This document shows, piece by piece, positions 1-9,454 of a stretch of DNA of 64,000 bases. Source of the stretch: Dendrolimus kikuchii (taxonomy: Eukaryota > Arthropoda > Insecta > Lepidoptera > Lasiocampidae); assembly GCA_019925095.2 (NCBI GenBank), contig CM034392.1, positions 4,223,501 through 4,287,500 of the forward strand. Reading direction: 5' to 3'. The position numbers were made by a program, and so were the translations under genes. Below the pieces are notes generated by a model. The model worked only from the letters and a program-made list of their open reading frames with translations. It did not search any database and was not told the DNA's origin. How positions within the stretch are numbered: position 1 is the first letter of the stretch; each line of letters starts with the position of its first letter.

Positions 1-850
1 GGGATTAACTACCTTTCCAAGAATGGTATCTTGATACACTTGTGCCGATGTTTTGATACGTTTTTCATAAAAATATGGCTCAGACACTCCTTCATAGCTA
101 ACACCCCACCAAACCATCACTGAAGATGGATAATGCCTACGTTGCACTCTGTCGACTAATTAAGAAGCTTCCTTAGAGCGTTGAGCATAAATACGATCAT
201 TTTGTTTGTTAAAATGTTGCTCAATTGTAAAATTTTCTCATCCGTAAACAAAATTTTTCTGTGACCTCCTTTTGCGTACCGCTTCAGTGGTTGTTTCGAT
301 TTTACCACCTTATTCTTTTTTAAATTATGAGTTAAGAAATGACCAGTGCGTCTCTTAGAGTCTGCAAGTCCTAAGTCATCTTTTAAAATAGGCGACATGG
401 TTCTAGGTGATATCTTCATCTCCTGAGATAAAATCTTTTGCTTTCGGACAGGATTTCTTCGAATCCTTTCCCTTACTGCTTCGACCATCTTTTTCGTACG
501 AACACTACGTGGACAGACAGATCTTTTTCTGTCACAAACAGAGGAAGTCTCATTGTACCTATTAATAGCCCGGTACACAAACATTTAACTAATACCAAGC
601 GTATAGAGAGTTTTAAAAATTGCATTTGGCTTCATACCTACTTTGTGTAATGCAATCACAGCGATTCGGTTCTCTTTATCGCCCCACTCCATTTTAATAT
701 CGCAAAATGTTGTACAATGTATTGACGCCAAAATGAGAAAACACAATGAACAATCATATAAAAATAACAGATTCCAAATTCAAATGTAATATTTTGTTTC
801 TTTTTAATTGTAACAGTATTTATGGCCAGACTAAGTATGTATTTGTCTGC
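1..850 (-). mobile_element. Degenerate maT-type mariner, truncated by window edge
   Basis: Reverse-strand copy of the same mariner found at 14331-15580. The longest open stretch (156-584) reads through the helix-turn-helix region, including a MFVYRAINRYNE stretch, and up to the first catalytic region (FTDE). The reading frame is then lost. The 5' non-coding part and terminal repeat match the second copy as far as about 850 (motif TATTTATGGC). The 3' half of the transposase and the other end lie beyond base 1. Frameshifts make it a non-functional relic. Confidence 0.85.
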
Positions 851-960
851 CGATTTATTATTACACATACATATTTATTTATTCTTTTTTATGTTTTTTT
901 AATACATATATATATAAAAAATAGACACATTAAAAAAATATAAAAAGATGACGTCCGTCG

Positions 961-1100
961 GCAGCGGGGACTAGGGTCCAGGTGGTTAGGGCTCCAGAGG
1001 CAGGAACTTCCTCACAATGCGTGCCGTGCTCAGGACAACCGCCCTCTGTATCTGGCCCTTCACCCATTTACCGAGCGAGAGCCTATCTAGGTGTCGCTCG
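961..1100 (-). pseudogene. Short retroelement-like coding relic
   Basis: On the minus strand about 42 codons stay open and end in a stop just after a FLPLEP motif. The peptide contains LSLGKWVKGQIQ and TARIVRKF. It is GC-rich inside AT-rich DNA, which suggests the 3' end of an inserted retroelement reading frame. I cannot name the family. Confidence 0.35.
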
Positions 1101-1199
1101 AGGCTCTTCGCTTAATATTATTATTATATAAAGTGAATTATTATTAGTTTTATTTATTTGCTACATTTAAGTATATTTAAAATAATAATCTGCAACATT

Positions 1200-1430
1200 G
1201 TATATATATCTCCAAGCTAACCTAACTTGTATTATGGGTAATATACCGTAGTAGTATATAATGGACCGCTCTGTGACTTATCCTAGACACTCAGACCATA
1301 GCAAATAAGGCAAAGTTAATTTACGAAATTTACCAAGTCAGCAATCAAACCTGGAGCTTCCACGTTCCAATGAGCTCTGTCGGTAAAGGCTTAGTTCACC
1401 CAACCGTCAAAGACCGCAGAGGCCGTCAAG
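1200..1430. repeat. Unnamed interspersed repeat, partner at 30950-31140
   Basis: This stretch shares ordered blocks with 30950-31140: CCAAGCTAA-like, GGACCGC, CACCCAGACCAT-like and CATAGTAAATAA-like. It is an old interspersed repeat of unknown class. One frame stays open to a stop at 1505, but the repeat nature makes a gene unlikely. Confidence 0.4.
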
Positions 1431-1535
1431 CCAAGGGCCCAATTTTGCTATTACAATATGCTGGCGCTGCGAAGATATTCGAATTACCTACGATTCCATT
1501 GCGATAGTGTCAAGATTTCGTATAATCCACAATCA

Positions 1536-1796
1536 GCGCGTTCCATTAGTAGCTCAGAACGCCGAAAATGCTCCGTTAGCCGTTCCACAAGGCGACCGCG
1601 GTCGTTGTGGTCGTGGCGAAAACGTCACTAATGACGTTATCATTTTCAATCACACAATGCTCACAACGCTCCATGTCAAGAGGTGGGTCGAATAACCGTT
1701 CCACTTGGGTTTACGATTGTAACGCCGGCAAGCACGTGGAACGGGAAAAATCGCGGTCGTCAACATGTTCGTTGCGAGTCTCTAACAGAACGTAGT
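1536..1796 (+). mobile_element. MITE family B, copy 1
   Basis: About 260 bp with imperfect terminal inverted repeats, GCGTTCCATTAGTAGCTC at the left and the complement of a GAACGTAG-type end at the right. The interior holds a GTCGTTGTGGTCGTGGCG block and a near-palindromic ACGTCACTAATGACGT-type core. Four other copies lie at 13523, 23568, 26333 and 27383. It has no coding capacity, so it is a non-autonomous DNA transposon of undetermined superfamily. Confidence 0.75.
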
Positions 1797-1800
1797 CAAT

Positions 1801-2338
1801 ATCTTCTCTATATCGTCGCGGCAGAACAATAGTAGAAATAGTTGGTGTAACCACTATCACAAATTGGGGTTACCCGAAATGAATATTGAAAAGATATCAA
1901 CATTTTTAACATTTATATCGCGAGTTTTAGCTTTTAATTTATTATAAACAAAGTGGCATGCTACGGGCGCTAGTTAACAGACTACCGAAATCAGGCAAAC
2001 CTACGATTGATACGATAGTGGCCAGCGATTTTGACGACATAGTAATACCAAAATTTGGCCCAGGCTGCTGCTGGGATATCCACTGTTCTACAGTTGATTT
2101 ATGAAGTTTGCGCAGGGAGGTTCTGATGACTCATATACCATCAGCGTTAAGAAACCTGCGTCTTTGCTATTTGGACTCTGTTTCATTATAATTTCATTTC
2201 CTGAGGATATTCGCTGAAAGAATGGACTTCTCTTTTCTTCGATGTTATGTGGGACAGAAAACGTTTTGTCAACGCTTCTGCCATAGGGGACAATAACTAA
2301 TTTTCGTATCTGTATTTAATGTGATTAGAAAATTAAAC
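1801..2338. other. No gene seen
   Basis: AT-rich DNA with no open frame, splice-consistent exon or recognisable repeat. Confidence 0.5.
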
Positions 2339-2456
2339 AGACGAGCGTGCATGACAAGAGTTTTGAATGTCAAAGAAGCAAGTGAGGTGTGTAAGAATAA
2401 GTCTGAATGGCGCTCTGTTATTCGTGCCTACCCCGCAAGGTAACTGGCTTGTATGT
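2339..2456 (+). mobile_element. LINE 3' fragment (family C)
   Basis: Codes in pieces for the C-terminal end seen more fully at 59385-59870: RACMTRVLNVKEASEVCKNK and RAYPAR, ending in a stop. Dead truncated copy. Confidence 0.7.
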
Positions 2457-2965
2457 GTAGAAAATTAAAGCTAAAGCATGTCTTGAAGGAACTAGAATAG
2501 AAAGCGGTAGAAGGTAAAATACTTATGTGTAAACCGCTGCTTGAGAGAATAATCGGATTAATTTAAAAATACAACGTAAACTCTATATAACGACATCGAA
2601 GGGACTGTGCATTTTATGGCGTTATAGAGAGTTGTTGTTAAATGTAAAGAGAAGTCTGTTATTTTTGTCTGATATCTTTTGCTGCACCAGTAAATTTGTT
2701 GTATTTTTTACTTATTTTTTCATATCTTGCGATATTGAGGCATCTTGGTGATAAAAGAAGTACTTAGAAATTTCGGCATTTCGGAATTGCGTGATGTCAA
2801 CAGTCGAATTTATTACGGGATAGGATAATAAAGCGATAAAAGAACATACACAGCTGCGCGGCTTTTACTAATTTTGGCAACTTAAAAGGTACTTATAATT
2901 CTTGTCGTTATTGAGAGTGGGTGTAATGATATATAGAGTGTATCATTATATGGAAGACAGTTTTT

Positions 2966-3235
2966 TTTTAAGGCGTGGGAAATGCTATTTGCGCACAATA
3001 CCGGGTCCTTTGCAAGGGATTAGACCATAGTTGATCATGTAGGCTTTTCTCTTAATTTAAGTGGTAATCCAAACAGTAATCAACCGGCTTGTGTGGAGAC
3101 TCCCAGAAGTTGCACCGGCAATAACCACTACCCACTAAAACCACCCACCCTCCTCCCATGTGCCCCGCGCTTTTTATGTAGGTAAGGCTGAGACTTAGAA
3201 TGTAGTTACACCCAGTCCGAAAGAAGACAAAGTAA
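2966..3235. repeat. Interspersed repeat family G, copy 1
   Basis: A T-rich start, then GGGTCCTTTGCAAGGGATTA, CTTGTGTGGAGACTC and CCTCCTCCCATGTGCCCCGC. It matches 7671-7975 almost block for block. Probably a retroposon fragment. The 62-codon minus-strand frame across it is incidental. Confidence 0.7.
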
Positions 3236-3429
3236 ACCAACCAAAGCCAAGTGATTTCGACGCTTAAGGGATTGGTCGTAAAATTGAGTGACGTTACATG
3301 GAGTTTAGACTGTATTTTCGAATGGAGTAGACATACGGCTGCACGACATTTTAATTAGAGAGATTATTTCTCGAGCCTTGGTAGGTGTACCTATCAGTGC
3401 GATAGTTATAAAATTGGCTTACCAGAGGT

Positions 3430-3560
3430 ACCGTTTGTTTTTCAGCTCTGTTCACTACAGGATAAGATTGCTGTCCTAGGCCCTGAAAAGCAACCAACAT
3501 CATTTGAATGGGCGCCTTAACCATTAAGCTATCATGACTTTCTTACCATTAAACAAGATT
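3430..3560 (-). repeat. tRNA-derived SINE remnant
   Basis: Read on the minus strand it contains an A-box-like TGATAGCTTAATGGTTAAGG, the start of a tRNA-derived SINE head. Similar heads occur at 58880-59015 (-) and 59235-59320 (+). The body is degraded. Confidence 0.45.
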
Positions 3561-4028
3561 TACGTCTATTAAGTACTATTTTAAAATTGGGATACGAGGT
3601 ATTTATCACATAAATATGGGGTATATCTCACCCCATACATTTCGATTATTAATTAATATAGAAAGTATTTTTAAGGTCTAAAATAATGATTTTTGCGAAA
3701 TTACCACCTTATATTTTAAAGTTAGAGGGGTTACCAAAATTTCACAATATTGGGGACTAATATTTTGCTACCAATTGACTTTATTAAAAAACTCTTTAAA
3801 GACATTACTTTATTTTTAAAAATCTGATTAACAACACCCCACACTGTACATTGAAAAAAATACCCTTTGTATCCCACTTAAATTATTCAATTTTCCCAGA
3901 TAAAAAAATTATCCCCGTTGTGTGTAGTATCGAGATCAAATAACCATACAAAGCTACACTTTCGGTTGTACCTATATCAGTATTGATTTTAGAATATTTC
4001 AAAAATAGAATGACTTAAAAATACTTAC

Positions 4029-4205
4029 GTACAAATAAGGCTCCATATAGATCTCATACAGATTACTCTGAATGCCTTCGACCTCTGGTATTGTCTTGAT
4101 GATCAAATTTCTACCATACCCTGGGATCCCTTGAATTGTTTTACCTTGCAATACCGCAACCAACCATAACAATTGACCAATAAAAAAGTGTACACGCAAA
4201 TACAT
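4029..4205 (-). CDS. Putative first coding exon with signal peptide, unknown gene
   Basis: On the minus strand an ATG at 4205 opens 59 codons and runs into a strong donor (TAC|GTAAGT) at 4029. The N-terminus has a short charged stretch and then a hydrophobic run (FFIGQLLWLVAVLQG), like a signal peptide or signal anchor. The rest contains GIPGYGRNLIIKTIPEVEGI. The next exon would lie at lower coordinates, but I could not find a convincing one. I recognise no family. A chance open frame next to a donor is the alternative. Confidence 0.35.
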
Positions 4206-5600
4206 TGTTAATGAAAGCCACGTTCTTATTTATTATTTAAAAAAAATAATTTCTATAATTTTTATTTTTTTAAAGCATATAAAGTTCTTTGGTTTAAAAT
4301 ATTTACAATTTTAAAAGTTGTATTTTTTAAATTGTTTATGGTCAATATAATGTATCGCGCACTTCTTTATTTATACTCAATGTTAATTATAAAAACGTGC
4401 TAATAGCTTAAAAGATCTCGTATCAATGATTTCGGGTTAAGATGTGTTCGCCAAGTATTTTTTGTTGGTGTAATGAATAGCCGAGTGATTGTACCTTGAT
4501 TTGTCGTTACTTGGTCTGCGTGAGACGCCAAGGATTAAGGAGCGATCACACTTATCTACTTGCCTTATTTCGCAGTGTAATTGTTGCAGGCGCCTAGAAT
4601 ATCCGCCCCACTACCACCGGTTTCTCGTAAGCGACATGTGTAGTTCCTAATATAATAAAATATATTTTTGTTCCAAAAGGCATTTTAAATTATTATTTTG
4701 TGTAAAGACTTTCAATTTTAGTTAGATTATACTACTAACCCTGCTGAATGTCGTAAATCAAAATAATAGTTAAAAATATCTTAAGCAACAAAAACGTATT
4801 AAGGTACAAAAGTCGCTTACGATAAAATGGCGGTAAAGGCTCGGTATGTTTATAGCCCCGAGTTGCCAGGACAGTTGTGATGCCTTTGTGGACACAAATG
4901 CAAGTAAAACAACATCAGCCCATAAGGTTCTCACTGCGGGGCTTGAGCGTTCCTATTTTAGTGGAACGGACAAGATTAGCCATTGGCGACTTTGCTTACT
5001 ATGTTTTCTTTAACCGTCAGCACGTGGCAATTGTAACAATATATACATTAGGCTAGAAAACCAGTATTAGCTTTCGAAAATATTGCGTGATGATATTATA
5101 AGGGATACAGACATCTTTGATGGACTGGAATCCACTTATAAATTATTATTATTTAAATAGATAGTATTACAATATACATAGGTATAGGACGCTTTTATCA
5201 CTTTAAACACAACGCATTGCATAGAAAACTATGAAAATAATTTGGGCAAAGCTGTACAGACAGTTTTAATAATTTATTAGATTGCGAATTGCAGCCTTTT
5301 TTTGCGAATAGTTCCGAACCGATATTATTGGACTTTAATATAAAACCATGACTTAACAATAAGTTTAGACACGGCATTGTCAAGTCGGGAGTCGATGGTT
5401 ACTCGCAGGAAATGTTTACATTCGTACAATTATGCCTTAATCGCACATCACGATGTAATTTATTATGATTGTATAGCTATTACATAAGGCACTACTTCAT
5501 CAAAGCTTTTTGCCCGTCAAAAGATAGTAAAATATACTGTGACAGAAAAGCAGAGATCTCTTAGTTCTTGTAGGAAATTCAAAATATATATGATTCGAAT
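4206..5600. other. No gene seen
   Basis: AT-rich intergenic DNA. A 61-codon minus-strand frame at 5198-5383 shows no family features and no flanking splice signals I trust. Confidence 0.45.
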
Positions 5601-5924
5601 TTGGTTAATTCTTCTATGTCTGTGGCGTAGTGTACTAAGGCTTTGGCTGCCTAATTCACTGCAACATAGAGGTGCCAGATTAATTTTCCGGGAGGGTTAT
5701 ATTTCGTAAACAAACTTTCCGTTGCCTACTCTCTTCTGGGTGCATCTGGGAACAGTCCCACAGTTGTAGATATATTGTAAGATGTGTGTTTTTTCTGGCA
5801 ATTTATAAAAAAAAGACCAAGGGATGTTTATAATTTAGTTCAATTGAAGACTACATTCACTTTGAACTGTTAAACATTGTATACATTATTCAGATCTCCG
5901 AATTTCGTAATAAGCTTAAATGGT

Positions 5925-6562
5925 TGCTTATACACCTTCGCCGGAATGTTCACTTACTGTCACTTCTGCACAATATCTTTTTCAATCCCTGTACTCCCCC
6001 ATATTTAAAGGAACTTTTCAGTTTCCTCTATCAATCTCATTCCTATAATTTGCGCTCAAATGACAATTTTCTACTAACGGTACTTAAACGCACTTCGTCC
6101 TTCGTAGGAAATTCTTTTGCCGTATAGGCTGATCACCTGTGGAACTACCTCCCATTGAAAAACAGACAAGCTACATCCATTTCTACATTCGAACACTTGA
6201 TCACTGACCATTTTGTCCATTAAATAAAATTTGTTTCAGTAAATAGAATTGTTCATATGTAGGTATATGTAATTTATATTATTATAATCTATTTAATTCC
6301 GTATATCTATAGTAGTTTCTTATTATTATATTATTCTTGTTTTTACTTTAATTATATTTAATTAAGATTGAATTAGTTTTAATTTAGGTAAATCACTAAA
6401 TCTTATTTATTTTTCTTTTCCTTTGACACCGGGTTGCCTGGAAGAGATCGCTATAAGCGATAAGGTATATATATAGGATATCGTTTTAATGGAAATGTAT
6501 TTATATGAAATTGTCTAGTTTTAAGTTATGGTGAACAATAAAGGGTTTCCATTCATTCATAC
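5925..6562 (+). mobile_element. LINE 3' end (CR1/jockey-like), RT C-terminus plus tail
   Basis: Codons from about 5925 give a reverse-transcriptase C-terminus: SHSYNLRSNDN, then TSSFVGNSFAV, a stop, and in the same frame LWNYLPL. This is the usual NSF...LWN.LP ending of CR1/jockey-type ORF2. The 3' UTR carries the diagnostic GGTTGCCTGGAAGAGATCGC and GCGATAAGG stem region and ends in AATAAAGGGTTT. Similar tails occur at 12895, 33305 and 47132. 5'-truncated and dead. Confidence 0.75.
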
Positions 6563-6599
6563 ATTAGGATTTCTTACAAATTAATTTTAAATCTCTTTT

Positions 6600-6725
6600 T
6601 ACATACATACATACATACATAACTTCACGCCAGTTCCCTTGCGGGGTAGGCACGGACAAGAGAGCGCCATTTAGGCCCATTCTTACACACCTCACTTGCT
6701 TCTTTGACATTTGACAGAACAAATC
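6600..6725 (-). mobile_element. LINE 3' fragment (family C) with ATAC-type tail
   Basis: Minus-strand match to the RAYPARELA-type C-terminus followed by an (ATGT)n tail, seen here as ACATACATACATACAT at 6601-6620. Upstream of the tail the minus strand reads CKNGPKWRSLVRAYPA-like codons. Severely truncated. Confidence 0.65.
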
Positions 6726-7187
6726 TCTTTTTGTTCTGAATAAATCTCTTGTCAGGCAAAACGTGTTTAACAAAGCAAATTGGCGAAGTGCTTATTTTTA
6801 TTTACAAAAATGGACAAGAGACTACTTAGTTACCATAAATTCGGAATTTTGGGTAAATAATTGACAGTAGTTTATAAATATCAGAAAATTTTGTCACAAT
6901 AAAACATAAATTATACTTGAATAAATATACTATATACAAAAGAATAGTATATAAGAAATAATAATAGCTTAATACTGTACAATGATCACTACAAAGGTGA
7001 CAAAACTTCATTATACTGATAATAAGCCTATAGTTCGAAATGTACATATTTTTAATCGAATATCGTGGTGTTTTTGAGGTATAAATTAAATTCCTTGTTT
7101 TATAGTTTTAAAAACTGCGATTTGCAACGAAGTTACAAATATTCCTTTTAAAGGTTTGGAGCAAAATAAAAATCCTTAAGAATCTTA

Positions 7188-7366
7188 TCAGCCTGGTTCA
7201 GGAGTACGTCTATCTTCGTAGGATATTGTACGAGTAGGAGCAGGTTCTCCTTGCAGCTGTGATAGTGCGCATCGTACTGCCGAAAGCATTTCTGGAGTGG
7301 ATTTTCTGCCTCTTGGAGCATGAGGTCTATGTGGTCTGCTTACACGTTCTGCGGTAGCTGTTGATT
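7188..7366 (-). CDS. Putative last exon of an unrecognised minus-strand gene
   Basis: The acceptor TTTTTTCCAG ends just above 7366. About 58 codons follow (STATAERVSRPH, then RGRKSTPEMLSAVRCALSQL) and stop at 7188-7190. The upstream exon at 8274-8383 ends with one codon base and this exon starts with two, so the phases join cleanly. The tail is hydrophilic, with Arg/Pro-rich and acidic parts, and would be cytoplasmic if the preceding Cys-rich stretch is membrane-bound. No family recognised. The reading frame continues above the acceptor only by chance and has no ATG start. Confidence 0.5.
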
Positions 7367-7670
7367 CTGGAAAAAATATTTCGTTATTTAAGAAAGTTGA
7401 TTGAACAGAAAAACAATTTGATAATATAAGACACAAAAGCAAACAGCAAGGTTTATAGATAAAACATTAAAGCGATTCAAATCAGACGATATAATATTAT
7501 GTCAAGAATGTTTATCTTGCGCACTGATTTCGAATGAGCTCCCAACTAAGGTTTCCACAGAACATCATGGGTCTTGCAAAACAGGTGTCATAAAACTCTT
7601 TCGAGACCGGTGCGTTAGTAGTGTGTTGAAAATGTCCATAGACTACACTAAACAATTCCTATCAGTTTTT

Positions 7671-8050
7671 TTTTTTTTAAAGCGGTGGAAATGCTATTTA
7701 TGCACAATACTGGGTCCTTTGCAAGGGATTAGACCATAGTTCATCATGAAGGCTTTCCCCTTTGATAAGGGGCAATCCGAACAATAATCAAGCCAGCTTG
7801 TGTGGAGACTCAGAGAAGTTGCATGGGCAACAACCACTACCCACTAAAACCACCCTCCTCCCATGTGCCCCGCGCTTTTCATGTAGGAAAGGCTGAGACC
7901 TAGAACGTAGTTACGCCGAGTCCGATCCAGCGCAAAAAGTGCCTGAATGTGCCCCGGGAATCAGAACACATTCACTTCGTCAGCGGGGGTATTGAATCCT
8001 TTGCTCCCTTGATAGCTAAAGGCCCCGCGAAGCGGTATTAAGTCTTTCAG
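7671..8050. repeat. Interspersed repeat family G, copy 2
   Basis: Longer copy of 2966-3235, starting at a poly-T run. It continues past the first copy with GTGCCCCGGGAATCAGAACA and CGTCAGCGGGGGTATTGAAT. It lies in the putative intron between the exons at 8274-8383 and 7188-7366. Confidence 0.65.
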
Positions 8051-8273
8051 CTGTACTTCAACTATAACTAAGTCTTTCTTTTTCTAAGGTTTTTCAAAAT
8101 GTGTCCTGACTTTAGAGATGACGAAATGATCATAATAAAGGAAACTTTCAGATCTGTTGTTTTCTTAATATGCTTTTTGTGAGCATTTTATTAACAATCT
8201 TTTTCATGCTATGTAAGCTAAATTATTTTTTCTGAATTCTTATTATCATTCTATTTGTATTATGTTAACTCAC

Positions 8274-8383
8274 GGTTAATTCTAGCCCTATTCTCCGTAT
8301 TGTTATCCTCAAGTCTTTCGCAACATGTGCAGAAATAACAGGGTATGCCCGGTATCCCACAACAGAGGGCACCCCATAACCAT
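8274..8383 (-). CDS. Putative Cys-rich exon of the same minus-strand gene
   Basis: Bounded by the acceptor CCTCAACAG above 8383 and the donor GTGAGT below 8274. In the phase that joins to the 7188-7366 exon it codes for 36 residues with an unusual stretch, WLWGALCCGIPGIPCYFCTC, followed by CERLEDNNTENRARIN. Six of the 36 residues are cysteines, placed like a membrane-proximal palmitoylation patch. Upstream exons were not found and would run towards tetraspanin 1. Another frame is open here too, so confidence is limited. Confidence 0.42.
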
Positions 8384-8649
8384 CTGTTGAGGGTAGTTCC
8401 TGCTCGTAACCATCCGCCACCACGATCCCTTCCATGGTTAAAGACGAATTCACGATTCATTACTATAAACTACATTTTTTGGCATTTTTGGCAATATGGA
8501 GCTCGGGGTTAAAATTTACAATTCCTTACTTTGAGATATGGAGTGTGTTCGACATAAGTTTGACTTTAGTACCTAATTGTCAATTTTGTTGTCTAAGTCA
8601 CAGTTTATGGCCTGTGTCTTGCAGTGATTTAAAATCAAATAGTTTTTAA

Positions 8650-8760
8650 TTATAATAAAACTACGTATAACGGTTTTAAGCGCGGTAATTTATTTGGTTT
8701 TTATTATTCCTACGTTTAGGCCGTATACTGGTCGCGAAAACTTAAGAAAAAAGTTTTTAA
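8650..8760. repeat. Penelope-like terminal-repeat fragment
   Basis: Contains AAGCGCGGTAATTTATTTGG and GTCGCGAAAACTTAAGAAAA, both also present in the repeat at 21370-21620. The central GACGTTTCGGCC block is altered here. Short, rearranged remnant. Confidence 0.45.
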
Positions 8761-9377
8761 TTAGATTCAATAACATAGGTCACACGAAGTCACATCAAGA
8801 AAGCAGAAAAGCAGCGAGAGAAGTGGACTCCATGAATATCAAATGTTCGAATAAGTTGCGCTTACATATTTGAACTGCCTATTTCCGTCGCCACTTGTTT
8901 ATTTGCTGCCGTGGAAGTGAGTCTAAAGTAATTAAATACATTAGAAATAAGATTTAAGCCGATATTAAATAGTTAATTTTTTTATTTCAATTTGGATGTA
9001 TCAACTAAAATGACTCAACAGACATAAACTTGAACGATTCAATGTCATTTAATACCGTCTGTCCTTCCAGTTCTGTGCTTTTCAACCAAATTGACTAAGC
9101 CTTTGTAGTTAGCTGCATTTGGGAACACTTTAAAATTACATTTACAACTTGCTGTTATTTCAAACTACGAGGCTAATTCTTCTAAATCGAATTTGACAAT
9201 GAAAAGGCTGATATTATTAGGATTCGATTCTGTTTCAATAAAAAACTCGCATAGGCAACTAATCAATATAGAAATAATAGCTGCGTCTATCCAATGAATT
9301 ATTCATCGGACACGTGAAACTTTCCCATATAGACTGGTACTTAGAGCCAAGTAGTTCAGGTTAGTCAATGTCATAGT

Positions 9378-9382
9378 TCAGT
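9378..9382 (+). promoter_or_regulatory. Possible initiator for tetraspanin 1
   Basis: A TCAGT arthropod initiator consensus lies 75 bp before the start ATG. I see no TATA box at the right spacing. The pentamer is short enough to occur by chance. Confidence 0.2.
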
Positions 9383-9454
9383 AGTAGAACACTCGTGGTT
9401 GGTTTGTTGATTTGGAAAGATATTATCACAACATTGCCAATTATTTTACGCAAC

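Noticed and set aside
1277..1507. 76-codon plus-strand frame (IYEIYQVSNQTWSFHV...)
   Set aside because: The DNA overlaps a repeat also present at 30950-31140, which argues for a chance frame.
7367..7442. Apparent signal peptide (LLLCLILSNCFSVQ) in front of the 7188-7366 exon
   Set aside because: No ATG is present; the frame opens at TTG. A TTTTTTCCAG acceptor marks it as intron sequence.
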